DNA of 27,319 nucleotides. Source: CAZXCK01 sp964639225. Its GTDB lineage: Bacteria > Chloroflexota > Anaerolineae > Aggregatilineales > Phototrophicaceae. Where the stretch lies: assembly GCA_964639225.1 (NCBI GenBank), contig CAZXCK010000049.1, forward strand, positions 1 through 27,319, written 5' to 3'. Below, piece after piece: positions 7,990 through 16,591 of this stretch. Every line of letters begins with the position of its first letter. The first letter of the stretch is position 1. The notes under the pieces were generated by a model. It was not told the origin of the DNA, made no database searches, and saw nothing but the letters and a program-made list of their open reading frames with translations. Both the position numbers and the translations under genes were made by a program.

Positions 7990-10311
7990 ATGTTTGATGG
8001 GAAGACGGCATATATCGTTACCCTGTCACTGACGGCTGTGGTAACCACCGGGTTGATTGTCCTGGCGTGGCAGCGACGCCATATGACCGGCGCGTATGCT
8101 TTGATGGCGCTGGCGGTGGCGCTGGTCGTTTGGGGGGGCACCGAAGCGCTGGAAGGGGCCGCTCGCGATGCTGCCACGATGGTCATCATCAGCAAGCTGT
8201 CGTACTTCGGCATTGCGTCGGTGCCGCCACTGTGGCTGGTGTTCGCCATCCAGCGGACTGGCAGCCGTGGCTGGATCAGCCGGCGCGCGCTGCTGCTTTT
8301 GGCGCTGCCATCGGCGGTGATGCTGCCGCTGGTGCTGACCAATGAGTGGCACGGTCTGGTCTGGGCCGAGCTGTCCCTGGCAGAGATAGACGATCTCTCC
8401 CTGTTGGAGCCAACATACGGCCCGGCTTTCTGGGTTTTTGCCGCCTACGCTTACACGATGATCTTCGCCGCCACCTATCTGCTGGTGCGGGTGGCGCTGC
8501 GTTCGCTGCGCGGCGACCGCGTCCAGGCGATGGTGCTCATCGTGAGTGTGCTGGTACCTTCAGCAGCCAGCCTGATGCATGTGCTGGGGCTGCCACCGCT
8601 GGTTTACATCGACCTGACGCCGTTGATCTTCTCGATTTCGGCGCTCATCGTCGGTTGGCTGCTCCTGCGTGTGAATTCGCTGCACAATCTGCCGGTGGCC
8701 CACCGGACGATCATCGAAAACATGGAAGACGGCGTGCTGGTGGTGGACCTCAGCGGCACGATCATCGACGCCAACAGCGCCGCCGCCCGGCTGCTGGGCT
8801 GGCCGAATGAAGCCCTGGCCGGCGAACGTTTGATTACAGTGCTTATCGATCATCCCGAAGTACGCCAGCTCTACCAGGAACTGACCGCACCCGGCAGCGA
8901 CCAGCGCCGCGACGAGACTCTGCTGGGGCGCGATAAGGTAGAAACGTTTGTCGAGTTGAGTGTGCTGGACCTCAGCGCCGCCGACGGTCACACGGTCGGT
9001 CAGGTGATCGTTATCCGCGACATCACCGAGCGAAAGCAGGCGCAGGTCCAGGCGGCGCGACGCATGGCAGAGTTGACCGCCCTGCGCCAGATTGATCAAC
9101 TTATCAGCAGCACGCTGGAAGTGCAGGTGGTGCTGGAGAACGCGCTGGACTCCGCCCTGCGCATGACTGGCGCCGATGCCGGATTTATCAGCCTCAGCGA
9201 AGACAACCATCAGGTGATCGTCCACACCAGCGATGGTTATCCGCTGCCGCTGGTGGGCAAGCATTTGCCGCCTGCGGATGGCATTACCGGGCGCGTCATC
9301 AGGAACCAGAGGCCAGAATTTGTCGTTAATGTGCGCACCGACCCGGATTATATCGCCGATCGCATGGACACCCGTGCCCAGATGGTCGTGCCGCTGGTTG
9401 TCCATGATCGGCTGGTTGGCCTGCTTACCCTGGAAGCTGACGATCCGCAGCGCTTCATCGAGGGCGGTTACGAGTTTGTCAGGCTGCTGGCCGGGCATAT
9501 CGCCGCCGCTGTCGATAATGCCCGCCTTTACACCATGACGCAGAACCAGCTAAGAAAGCTCGAAGAGTTGTATGTTCAGGTCAGTGAGCTGGAGAAACTC
9601 AAGACCGATATGCTGCGACTGGCCTCGCATGACCTGCGCAATCCACTGGGGACGATGGTCATCTGTCTGGACCTGATGGCGTCCGAAGAGGACAAGCTGA
9701 CGCCCGAACATCGTCGTCATCTGGCGCTGCTCATTCGCCTGACCCATCAGATCGAGCGGTTGGTCAACGAGATTCTGTCGTCGGAGCGTTACCAGCAGCA
9801 GGGCATGCAGGAAGATGTCGATATTCAGAGCCTGGTGTGCCGGGTGCTGGTTGAACATGACGAAATGCTGCGCGAAAAGCTGCTGGTGCTGCGCACCGAT
9901 CTGCCCGCCGAGCCGGTGCTGGTGCTGGGCGACGAAGCCCAACTGCGCGAGGCGCTGGCCAATCTGATGAGTAACGCTGTCAAATACACGCCGGACGGTG
10001 GTCAGATCAAAGTCAGCCTCGGAACGGTGCGGGACGTGGTCGTGTTCAATGTGGCCGACACTGGCTACGGCATCCCGCAGGAGATGCAGGAGCGCCTGTT
10101 CCAGCCATTTTACCGCGCTATCAGTCAAAAAACGCAGGGTATCGACGGCACCGGCCTGGGTCTCAGCCTGGTCAAGAGCATCATCGAGCGCCACCGGGGG
10201 CGTGTTCACTTTCACAGTGTCTATGGCGAGGGTAGTACCTTCGGTTTTGATCTGCCGTTGGCCAGCGCAGAGCCGTCGCAGGTTGACGCCGCCCAGCAGA
10301 TGGACCGTTAA
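7990..10311 (+). CDS. Sensor histidine kinase, 7TM-PAS-GAF-HisKA-HATPase
   Basis: The product is a membrane sensor kinase of 773 residues. Residues 1-225 hold about seven TM helices with the spacing of the 7TM histidine-kinase N-terminal domain (including SKLSYFGIASVPPLWLVFA). A PAS domain starts near 242 (IIENMEDGVLVVD) and a GAF domain near 364. The HisKA helix carries ASHDLRNPLG, with the phospho-acceptor His547. The ATPase domain shows the N box NLMSNAVKYT (about 658), the G1 box VADTGYGIP and the G2 box GTGLGLSLVKSI, so it should be an active kinase. There is no fused receiver and no response regulator gene nearby, so the partner is unknown. The TAA stop overlaps the TAA of the convergent cyclase gene. 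The start has only a weak ribosome site. Confidence 0.92.
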   Translation: MFDGKTAYIVTLSLTAVVTTGLIVLAWQRRHMTGAYALMALAVALVVWGGTEALEGAARDAATMVIISKLSYFGIASVPPLWLVFAIQRTGSRGWISRRALLLLALPSAVMLPLVLTNEWHGLVWAELSLAEIDDLSLLEPTYGPAFWVFAAYAYTMIFAATYLLVRVALRSLRGDRVQAMVLIVSVLVPSAASLMHVLGLPPLVYIDLTPLIFSISALIVGWLLLRVNSLHNLPVAHRTIIENMEDGVLVVDLSGTIIDANSAAARLLGWPNEALAGERLITVLIDHPEVRQLYQELTAPGSDQRRDETLLGRDKVETFVELSVLDLSAADGHTVGQVIVIRDITERKQAQVQAARRMAELTALRQIDQLISSTLEVQVVLENALDSALRMTGADAGFISLSEDNHQVIVHTSDGYPLPLVGKHLPPADGITGRVIRNQRPEFVVNVRTDPDYIADRMDTRAQMVVPLVVHDRLVGLLTLEADDPQRFIEGGYEFVRLLAGHIAAAVDNARLYTMTQNQLRKLEELYVQVSELEKLKTDMLRLASHDLRNPLGTMVICLDLMASEEDKLTPEHRRHLALLIRLTHQIERLVNEILSSERYQQQGMQEDVDIQSLVCRVLVEHDEMLREKLLVLRTDLPAEPVLVLGDEAQLREALANLMSNAVKYTPDGGQIKVSLGTVRDVVVFNVADTGYGIPQEMQERLFQPFYRAISQKTQGIDGTGLGLSLVKSIIERHRGRVHFHSVYGEGSTFGFDLPLASAEPSQVDAAQQMDR

Positions 10312-12080
10312 TCGCCGTTCAACGCGCCAACCACCTGGTAGGCTCGCTTGAGTGCGTGTGGTCGCCCGCCGCCGAGCGAATGGCGGACGCAGTGGACCTC
10401 ATCGCGGACCTGTTGGTAGGTGGCATCGCTGATGAGTATCTCGCCAGGGCTGGCCTGGCTTTCCAGATACTTGCTGACCGACATCGCCTCGCCCACAGCG
10501 GCGAACTCGCGCCGCTCCGACGTGCCCACGTTGCCCAGAAAAGCCGACCCGGTGTGGATGCCGATACCGTAAAACAACTGGCGATCTACTGGCAGCGTCG
10601 CATGCAGCGCCGCCAGCCCCTCAACAATGCGCCGTGCCGTCCGCACCGCGCGTGCCGCGTGGTCTGGCTGCGGATTTAGCTGTGTGTTAAACAGACCCAC
10701 CACCGCGTCGCCCCGGTATTTATCGACAATGCCCTCGTGCAGGTTGATCGCGTCGCTGGCCACACTCAGATACTTGTTGATTGTCTCCATCAGCACTTCG
10801 GGTTCCAGCGTCTCGCTGAACGACGTAAAGCCGCGCACATCGGCGGTGATGACCGTAATCTCGCGTTCCTGGCCGCCCATGCTCACATCGCTGACGCTGC
10901 GGTAATGCTCCACCAGTGCCGACGGCAGATAGTGGCGTAATTCGGCCAGTTGCGACTCACGGGCGCGTCGTTCGGTGAGGTCATCCAGCACCAGCGCCAC
11001 GCCCGTATGGCTACCCTCGGCGTCGCGCAGCGCACTGACGATTACCGTCCAGTCGCGGCGGCCCAATCCGTGCAGGTAAGGCTCCAGCCGCATCACGCGC
11101 TGCTGGCCGTCATCGCGCACCTGATTCAGCGTGGCGGCGAATGGCTCATCCAGCGGTGGCAGCACCGCGTCGTAGCGGCGGCCCAGCGGCGTATCGTTTC
11201 CCAGGATGCGGCAGGCAGCCTCGTTACAGGTGGTGACAATGCCATCAGCGTCCAGGGTCAGCACACCGCTGGCGATCGAATCGAAGATGTTATCCATCAG
11301 GTCGCGCATCTCGGTGATCTCTTCGAGGCGCTGGCGGGCGCTCTCGAAAAGCTGCGCGTTCTCGATGGCGACGGCGGCCTGGTCGGCGAAGGCCGCCAGC
11401 AGATCGCGGTCCTGTTCCTGGAACAGACCGGCCAGTGCGCGATTGTCACAGTACACCACGCCGATCATCTCGTCGCGCACATTGAGCGGCACTGCCAGAA
11501 TACTGCGCAGCGCGTAACCGACAATGCTCTCCTGGTCGCGGTAGCGATAGTCCTGTGAGGCATTCTCGGTCAGGACCGGCTGGCCGGTCTGTGCCACCTC
11601 GTTGACGACCGTCCGGCTGACGATATAGGCGTTGTCGCTCGGCCTCGGCCCGGCGGTGCCACGCGCCAGCGCCGCCGAATCCATGCCGCGCGCCACCCGG
11701 AACTGATCCAGCTCGCCGGTTTCGCGGTTGCGCAGCACGATGTAACCTCGCTCGGCTCCGGTCAGGCGGATGACGACATCCATCACCTGTTCCAGCACGG
11801 CGTCGGTTTCCAGCCGGGCATTGATGAGCGATGTTGTCCCAGCCAGGGCGCGCAGCCGGCTCAGTTCCATGATGGCCTCACCCAACCGGTGCGACAGCCG
11901 GCTGAAACGCACTTTCAGCCCGTACAGGCTGTCGAGCGCATCCAGTGACGGCCTGACTCCCTGCTGGCGCAGCGCCGCCTGCTGTTCGCGCAGCAGATCG
12001 ATCAGCACATCGACCTGGGCCACCAGTGCGCGCACGCGCTCCTGGGCGCTGATCTGCTGGGGGGAGGGCGGTGGTGGCAT
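10308..12080 (-). CDS. GAF-PAS-class III nucleotide cyclase, C1-like (metal-site) subunit
   Basis: The product has 590 residues. An N-terminal helical region (about 10-80, probably coiled coil) is followed by GAF (about 90-245), a short coiled segment, PAS (about 258-375), a linker with LRHYLPSALVEHY and a class III cyclase domain (about 402-560). Both metal-binding aspartates are present: Asp414 in TADVRGFT and Asp458 in DKYRGDAV. Lys454 sits at the purine-specifying position. In the segment that normally reads like GDxVNxAxR, the sequence is GEAMSVSKY: the transition-state Asn is Ser534 and the Arg is Tyr538, and the base-specifying Asp/Thr is Ala527. A homodimer should therefore lack transition-state residues. 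The start at 12080 overlaps the upstream cyclase stop as TGATG, so expression is coupled. Cyclic AMP as product is an inference. Confidence 0.9.
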   Translation of the reverse strand: MPPPPSPQQISAQERVRALVAQVDVLIDLLREQQAALRQQGVRPSLDALDSLYGLKVRFSRLSHRLGEAIMELSRLRALAGTTSLINARLETDAVLEQVMDVVIRLTGAERGYIVLRNRETGELDQFRVARGMDSAALARGTAGPRPSDNAYIVSRTVVNEVAQTGQPVLTENASQDYRYRDQESIVGYALRSILAVPLNVRDEMIGVVYCDNRALAGLFQEQDRDLLAAFADQAAVAIENAQLFESARQRLEEITEMRDLMDNIFDSIASGVLTLDADGIVTTCNEAACRILGNDTPLGRRYDAVLPPLDEPFAATLNQVRDDGQQRVMRLEPYLHGLGRRDWTVIVSALRDAEGSHTGVALVLDDLTERRARESQLAELRHYLPSALVEHYRSVSDVSMGGQEREITVITADVRGFTSFSETLEPEVLMETINKYLSVASDAINLHEGIVDKYRGDAVVGLFNTQLNPQPDHAARAVRTARRIVEGLAALHATLPVDRQLFYGIGIHTGSAFLGNVGTSERREFAAVGEAMSVSKYLESQASPGEILISDATYQQVRDEVHCVRHSLGGGRPHALKRAYQVVGALNGD

Positions 12081-13801
12081 CAGATGACCTCGAACAGTTC
12101 GGTGGCCTGCTGGCGGCCTTTGAGCTGAACCGCCGCGCACGGCCTCAGGTTGGCTGTAGTCGCATCGCCGGACCGGGCCAGTGTCTCGTAAGTGGCGCGG
12201 GTGAGCATGATCTGGCCGGGGGCGGCCTTCTCCTGGACGCGCTTGGCCAGGTTAATCGTATCACCGATGGCGGTGAACTCGCGACGGCTGACGCTGCCCA
12301 CGTTGCCCAGGGTCGCTACGCCGCTGTGAATACCGATACGGAAATAATGCGGCTGCGACGGCGGCTCGCTAAACGCCTGCCGGATCGCCTGGGCCACCCG
12401 CACAGCGCGCCAGGGATGGTCGGCCAGTGGATTGAGCTGCGTGTTAAACAGGACCATGATCTCGTTGCCGATGTATTTGTCGATGATGCCCTGTTCCTGA
12501 TAAATGCAGGCCGTCGCCTGTGCCAGATAGACGTTGAGCGCTTCCATGATCTGTCGCGGGCGCATCTCGGCGGGGAATGTCTCCGGTGAGCGTACGTCGA
12601 TGAACATGCACGTCACCTCACGGCGTTCGCCACCCAGGGCCAGCCGCGAAATAGCGTGGATGTTCTCCACCATCTCCGGCGGCAGATAGCGCTGGATGAC
12701 GTTGAGCCGCGCCTCACGTTCGCGTTCTTCGGTGACGTCATCCAGCAGGATCACCGCGCCCTGTGTGTGGCCGTGTGCGTCTTTCAGTGGGCTGAGTTTG
12801 ATGTTCAGCGCCATGCGCCCGCGCCCGGCCACTTCCATCTCGGTTTCCATAAAGTGACTGGTGTCCTGCTCGTGAACCTGCGCCAGTTGCTCACCGATCT
12901 CGTGGGCGATGTCTGGCAGGGCGGACTCCAACGGTTCACCGATCAGCGCGTGCGGCTGCACCGCCAGAATGCTGGCGGCGGCCCGGTTCACAGTGCTGAT
13001 AGCGCGAGCCGCGTCGGTGGTGATGACGCCGCTGCCGATTGAGGCGAACACGTTATCCATGAGCTGTTTCATCTCGCTGATCTCGGCCAGCGACGACTGC
13101 ACCCGTTCGTAGAGGCGGGCATTCTGGATGGCGACCGAGGCCTGGTTGGCGAACGCCGACAGCAGATTTTTCTCGTGTTCAGAGAACGCACCGGCGCGTA
13201 TCCGGTTATCGACATACACTGCGCCGATGACCCGCTCGCGGTACAGCAGCGGCGCGCACATCACCGAGCGCAGGCCCATCTGTGCGATGCTGCCACCGCC
13301 TAGCAGGCGCTCGTCTTTGTAGGCGTTGTCGGTGAGCAGCGTCTGGCCGGTCTCGATGACCTCATCGACAATCGTCTGGCTGACCTGCGGCGGCTGTGTC
13401 GGGTCCAGCGGCGAGGCGTTCTCCCGGCGCACGCGGAATACCAGCTCGCCGGTGTCGCGGTCCCGCAGGACGATGTAGCCGCGCTCGGCCCCGGTCAGCC
13501 GGATGACAATGTCCATCGCCTGTTCCAGCACGGTGACCACTTCCAGCGACGAGTTAATCATGGCCGCCGTGTCGATCAGAGCGCGTAGCTGGCCCAGTTC
13601 CGCCTGCTCGTCGATGATGCCATCGGCCAGTGTGGCGAAGTCGGTGCTCAGATCGGCGGCGGCCCGTCGCAGCAGCGGCGGCGGCGTTAACCGGTACTGG
13701 CGCAGTTGTTCCTGTTGATCGTCCAGCAGATGCAGCGACTCGTTTAACTGGTCGCGGAGCTGGCGCAGTTCCTGCAAAAGCGTTGTGTTCGGTTCGCTCA
13801 T
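12080..13801 (-). CDS. GAF-PAS-class III nucleotide cyclase, C2-like (transition-state) subunit
   Basis: The product has 573 residues with the same architecture as its downstream neighbour: coiled coil (about 1-75), GAF (about 80-235), PAS (about 248-360), RYLPPEMVENI linker, cyclase domain (about 390-545). The first metal Asp is kept (Asp402 in FIDVR), but the second is Asn446 in DKYIGNEI (codon AAC, complement of 12464-12466). The partner-site residues are intact: Lys442, Thr510, Asn517 and Arg521 in TAIGDTINLAKR. This is the pattern of mammalian C2 domains. ATG 13801 is chosen because GTGGAG lies just upstream; GTG 13810 is the other possibility. It shares long identical stretches with the next gene (such as RLTGAERGYIVLR in the GAF domain), so the pair arose by tandem duplication. 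Confidence 0.9.
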   Translation of the reverse strand: MSEPNTTLLQELRQLRDQLNESLHLLDDQQEQLRQYRLTPPPLLRRAAADLSTDFATLADGIIDEQAELGQLRALIDTAAMINSSLEVVTVLEQAMDIVIRLTGAERGYIVLRDRDTGELVFRVRRENASPLDPTQPPQVSQTIVDEVIETGQTLLTDNAYKDERLLGGGSIAQMGLRSVMCAPLLYRERVIGAVYVDNRIRAGAFSEHEKNLLSAFANQASVAIQNARLYERVQSSLAEISEMKQLMDNVFASIGSGVITTDAARAISTVNRAAASILAVQPHALIGEPLESALPDIAHEIGEQLAQVHEQDTSHFMETEMEVAGRGRMALNIKLSPLKDAHGHTQGAVILLDDVTEEREREARLNVIQRYLPPEMVENIHAISRLALGGERREVTCMFIDVRSPETFPAEMRPRQIMEALNVYLAQATACIYQEQGIIDKYIGNEIMVLFNTQLNPLADHPWRAVRVAQAIRQAFSEPPSQPHYFRIGIHSGVATLGNVGSVSRREFTAIGDTINLAKRVQEKAAPGQIMLTRATYETLARSGDATTANLRPCAAVQLKGRQQATELFEVI

Positions 13802-13830
13802 TGGCTCCACCGCATTCTGTCATACGGGCC

Positions 13831-13859
13831 ATTATACACCGATGCCGCAGCCCTGACAT
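13831..13859 (-). promoter_or_regulatory. Promoter of the cyclase gene pair
   Basis: On the minus strand ATGTCA (complement of 13854-13859), 17 bp, then a perfect TATAAT (complement of 13831-13836), about 30 bp upstream of the first cyclase start. It lies back to back with the promoter of the DUF6159-like gene. Confidence 0.6.
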
Positions 13860-13892
13860 GGCATCACCCCTCAAAATTGGGGGCGATTTCTA

Positions 13893-13921
13893 TTGCCTGT
13901 GAGCGGTTCTTTGATGATAAT
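13893..13921 (+). promoter_or_regulatory. Promoter of the DUF6159-like gene
   Basis: TTGCCT (13893-13898), 17 bp, GATAAT (13916-13921). The -10 box matches five of six bases and the -35 four of six. Initiation would give a leader of about 40 nt before the GTG start at 13967. Confidence 0.5.
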
Positions 13922-13950
13922 AAGAGCGGGCTTCGTATTGACTTGTTAGT

Positions 13951-13957
13951 AAAGGAG
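13951..13957 (+). promoter_or_regulatory. Ribosome binding site that fixes the GTG start at 13967
   Basis: AAAGGAG lies nine bases before GTG 13967, the ideal spacing. The nearer in-frame ATG (13958) touches the site and would be too close. The long upstream extension of the frame has no ribosome site. Confidence 0.7.
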
Positions 13958-13966
13958 ATGTTAACA

Positions 13967-14839
13967 GTGTTTGAACGTCTATCGAATAGCTGGGAACTGG
14001 TCAAGGCCAGTTACGGCGTGGTGCGCAGCCACCGCCAACTGCTGCTGTATCCGCTGATCTCGATGCTGGCGACGCTGGTGGTGATGATTGTGTTCGCCAT
14101 TCCGTTGTTTGCCAGCGGCGTGGTTAGCGCGGCCAGCAGTGGTGACGAGCTGACGTCGGGCCAGTCGGTCGTATCGGTGGTGCTGGCTTTCCTGTTCTAC
14201 TTCGCCATGTACACCGTCATCATTTTTAGCAACACGGCGCTGGTGGGCGCGTCGCTGCGGCATATGCAGGGCAAACCGGCCACCCTGCGCGACGGCTTCC
14301 AGATCGCCAGTGAGCGCATCAACACTATTCTGGGTTATGCCGCCATCTCGGCGACGGTAGGCGTGATCCTCAACGCCATCCGCGACGAAGACAACTTCCT
14401 GTCGCAGATTCTGGCGAGCATCGTCAGCGTGGCCTGGAACCTCATCACCTTCCTGGTCATTCCGGTGCTGGTGGTGGAGAACGTCGGCCCCATCGAGGCT
14501 ATCAAGCGTTCCGGCAGCCTGCTCAAGCGCACCTGGGGAGAGCAGGTGGTGGGCACGTTCAGCATCTCGATGGTGTTTGGTCTCATCACCCTGCTGGTGG
14601 TACTGGTGATCGGCCTGCCGCTGTTTATGCTGCTGGCGGCGACTGGCTCGGCGGTGCTCATCATTCTGGGTGTCGTGCTGATTGTGTTCATCGTCATGGC
14701 GATTAATCTGTTCGGCACCACGCTGAACGGGGTGTTCCAGGCGGCGCTGTATCGCTACGCTACCGACGACATCACCGAAGGCGAGACCGACGAGTATTTC
14801 GACGAGTCGCTGCTGCGCAACGCTTTCCATCCGCGTTAG
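13967..14839 (+). CDS. DUF6159-like polytopic membrane protein
   Basis: The product has 290 residues from GTG 13967. It begins (V/M)FERLSNSWELVKASYGVVRSH, a short amphipathic start followed by six or so hydrophobic segments (about 22-50, 70-95, 118-140, 150-175, 195-225, 230-260) and a soluble, acidic tail. The opening FERxSxSWELxKASxxVLRxxxxLxxxPL pattern is what I know from DUF6159 family proteins, which are multi-TM proteins of unknown function found in many bacteria. No catalytic motif is visible. It is a single-gene unit with its own promoter and a terminator directly after it. Confidence 0.7.
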   Translation: MFERLSNSWELVKASYGVVRSHRQLLLYPLISMLATLVVMIVFAIPLFASGVVSAASSGDELTSGQSVVSVVLAFLFYFAMYTVIIFSNTALVGASLRHMQGKPATLRDGFQIASERINTILGYAAISATVGVILNAIRDEDNFLSQILASIVSVAWNLITFLVIPVLVVENVGPIEAIKRSGSLLKRTWGEQVVGTFSISMVFGLITLLVVLVIGLPLFMLLAATGSAVLIILGVVLIVFIVMAINLFGTTLNGVFQAALYRYATDDITEGETDEYFDESLLRNAFHPR

Positions 14840-14866
14840 CGACCACACCTGCTGTACCAGACACAG

Positions 14867-14890
14867 GCCGGGCCATTGTGCCCGGCTTTT
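14867..14890 (+). terminator. Intrinsic terminator after the DUF6159-like gene
   Basis: GCCGGGC (14867-14873), 6-nt loop, GCCCGGC (14880-14886), then TTTT and GTAT. This is a compact 7-bp GC stem with a U-tract, 28 bp after the stop. Confidence 0.85.
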
Positions 14891-14969
14891 GTATATAAAG
14901 CGCCGGTTGCCAGTACACGCTGATTTGTGCTAATTTGGAATCAGATGGCGTCGGTATAGGGTTAACTCC

Positions 14970-15680
14970 GTGCACACCGAAAAACAGCTCCGCTTGATGC
15001 GGCAGCAGATGGTCGATAAGCAGCTTGCTCAACGTGGCATCTACGATATGCGCGTGCTGAACGCCATGCGCCGGGTTCCGCGCCATGCCTTTGTGCCTCA
15101 CAAACTGCACGCCGCCGCTTACGACGACAGCCCGCTGCCCATCGGCGAGGATCAGACGATCTCGCAGCCGTTCATTGTTGCCATGATGACCCAGTTGCTG
15201 GAACTCCAGGGCGACGAGCGCGTGCTGGAGATCGGCACCGGCTGTGGCTACCAGACGGCCATCCTGTGCGAGCTGGCGCGTGAGGTCTACAGCCTGGAAC
15301 GCTTCTCGCGCCTGGCGGACCGCGCGGCGCGCGCGCTGGCGCTGCTGGGCTATGACAATCTGGATATTCATGTGGGCGATGGCAGCCAGGGTCTGCCGGA
15401 TATGGCGCCGTTCGACGCGATCATCGTCACCGCCGCCGCGCCGACCATCCCCGGCCCGTTGTGCTCACAACTCACGCCAGATGGCGGGCGTATGGTGCTG
15501 CCGGTTGGAGACCGCAAGGGACAGCGGCTGCATATCGTTTACCGGCGTGATTCGCGCTGTGTGGTCAAACCGTCGATTCCGGTGCGTTTTGTGCCGCTGG
15601 TGGGTCGCTATGGCTTCCGCGAGTCCGAAATTGAGCCATCCCCGCCTGACGATGACGAGCATCGGCCTGACGGCGAATAA
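14970..15680 (+). CDS. pcm: Protein-L-isoaspartate O-methyltransferase
   Basis: The enzyme uses S-adenosylmethionine to methylate the carboxyl of isoaspartyl residues in damaged proteins, starting their repair to normal Asp. The 236-residue product shows the family's N-terminal QMVDKQLAQRGI, VPRHAFVP, the SQPFIVAMMTQLL signature (about 64-76), the SAM-binding VLEIGTGCGYQ (about 86-96), a VGDGSQGLPDMAPFDAIIVTAAA segment in the usual place, and late GGRMVLPVG. It is slightly long (210-220 is common) because of an acidic C-terminal tail. The start is GTG 14970, with only a weak AGGG upstream. A weak terminator-like hairpin separates it from the convergent methyltransferase gene. Confidence 0.95.
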   Translation: MHTEKQLRLMRQQMVDKQLAQRGIYDMRVLNAMRRVPRHAFVPHKLHAAAYDDSPLPIGEDQTISQPFIVAMMTQLLELQGDERVLEIGTGCGYQTAILCELAREVYSLERFSRLADRAARALALLGYDNLDIHVGDGSQGLPDMAPFDAIIVTAAAPTIPGPLCSQLTPDGGRMVLPVGDRKGQRLHIVYRRDSRCVVKPSIPVRFVPLVGRYGFRESEIEPSPPDDDEHRPDGE

Positions 15681-15689
15681 GCATTCCTC

Positions 15690-15717
15690 TCCGGGGATCA
15701 GCCGGACTTTTCCTTTT
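15690..15717 (+). terminator. Weak terminator between pcm and the convergent methyltransferase
   Basis: TCCGG (15690-15694), 7-nt loop, CCGGA (15702-15706), followed by CTTTTCCTTTT. The stem is only 5 bp but the following tract is T-rich. It overlaps the last codons of the minus-strand gene. Confidence 0.45.
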
Positions 15718-16573
15718 CGCGGATGCCGAGGAATTCCTGGACGAAGCCGCCGCCGTTGGTGGCAATCAGCACCCCCGTCATTTTGTTGATGACCAGCGCC
15801 CCCAGATGATGAATCAGGTGGTTGATCTGCTGCTGCATGATGAGCATCACATCATCCCACAGCACATCGGGTGGGAGCTGTGGCTCGCGCAGGCTGCGGG
15901 TGCTTTCCAGGTAGCGCATAATGGGTTCGGTCTGGTCGAAAACAAGCTGGCCGGGCAGATCGTGGCGCATCACAGCGTAGAAATAGCGGCCCAGGTGCAG
16001 CACGCCGTTTTCCAGGGCGAAGCGATCGCTGGCCGGGGCTGGCGCGTCGATATCCTCGGCGCTGGCTTTCGACAGCAGCACGATGGCCCGTCGCATGAGG
16101 ACCTGCATCTCCGGCATGGTGTGCAGGCTGTTGGTGGCCACCACCAGTACCCCTTCAGGTTTAAGCACGCGCCGGATTTCCAGCAGCGAAGCGTCGATAT
16201 TGGCCACGTGATACAGAACGTGGTTCGCCATCACCACGTCGAAGCCGCTGTCAGCGAACGGCAGATGCAGCGCGTCCGCCTGGACCAGACGATTGCAGGT
16301 TTCGTGCTGGCGCAGCATCCCGGCGGAGAAATCCATGCCATAATAGGTGATGTCTGGCCAGCGCGTCAGCAGCCGGGGGCGATATTCGCCGATGCCGCAG
16401 CCCAGGTCCAGCACATGCTCATCACCGTGCCATTCCAGGCTGCGATCCAGCACCCAGCGAGCGTAGTCGATACGCGGTATGGTATATTGCTCGTGGATCG
16501 CCTGGCGTTCACGCAGCGATGAGTGCATGGTCGCTTGTCGTTTAGAGGCGTCTGTGTTATCCGATGATGGCAT
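15698..16573 (-). CDS. Class I SAM-dependent methyltransferase (Methyltransf_11-type)
   Basis: The product is a cytosolic methyltransferase of unknown substrate. From ATG 16573 it has 291 residues; in-frame ATGs at 16606 and 16528 are alternatives and none has a clear ribosome site. The Rossmann core shows VLDLGCGIGEYRPRL (motif I), YYGMDFSAGML (acidic end of strand 2), ADALHLPFADSGFDVV (motif II region), NHVLYHV and LKPEGVLVVATN (motif III). This is the layout of small-molecule methyltransferases such as UbiE-like proteins. After the core comes an insert (about 175-235), and the last 60 residues hold a helical segment ILMQQQINHLIHHLG-like and GFVQEFLGIRE. Genome context (pcm on one side, threonine dehydratase-like on the other) does not suggest a substrate. 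Confidence 0.82.
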   Translation of the reverse strand: MPSSDNTDASKRQATMHSSLRERQAIHEQYTIPRIDYARWVLDRSLEWHGDEHVLDLGCGIGEYRPRLLTRWPDITYYGMDFSAGMLRQHETCNRLVQADALHLPFADSGFDVVMANHVLYHVANIDASLLEIRRVLKPEGVLVVATNSLHTMPEMQVLMRRAIVLLSKASAEDIDAPAPASDRFALENGVLHLGRYFYAVMRHDLPGQLVFDQTEPIMRYLESTRSLREPQLPPDVLWDDVMLIMQQQINHLIHHLGALVINKMTGVLIATNGGGFVQEFLGIREKEKSG

Positions 16574-16576
16574 TTG

Positions 16577-16591
16577 TTTAACCCGGTTAAA
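16577..16591. repeat. 15-bp palindrome next to the methyltransferase start
   Basis: TTTAACC, one C, GGTTAAA: a perfect 7-1-7 inverted repeat immediately upstream of ATG 16573. It is AT-rich in a GC-rich setting and lies at the head of a divergent gene pair, so it may be an operator. If ATG 16606 is the true start, it lies inside the coding region. Confidence 0.35.
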
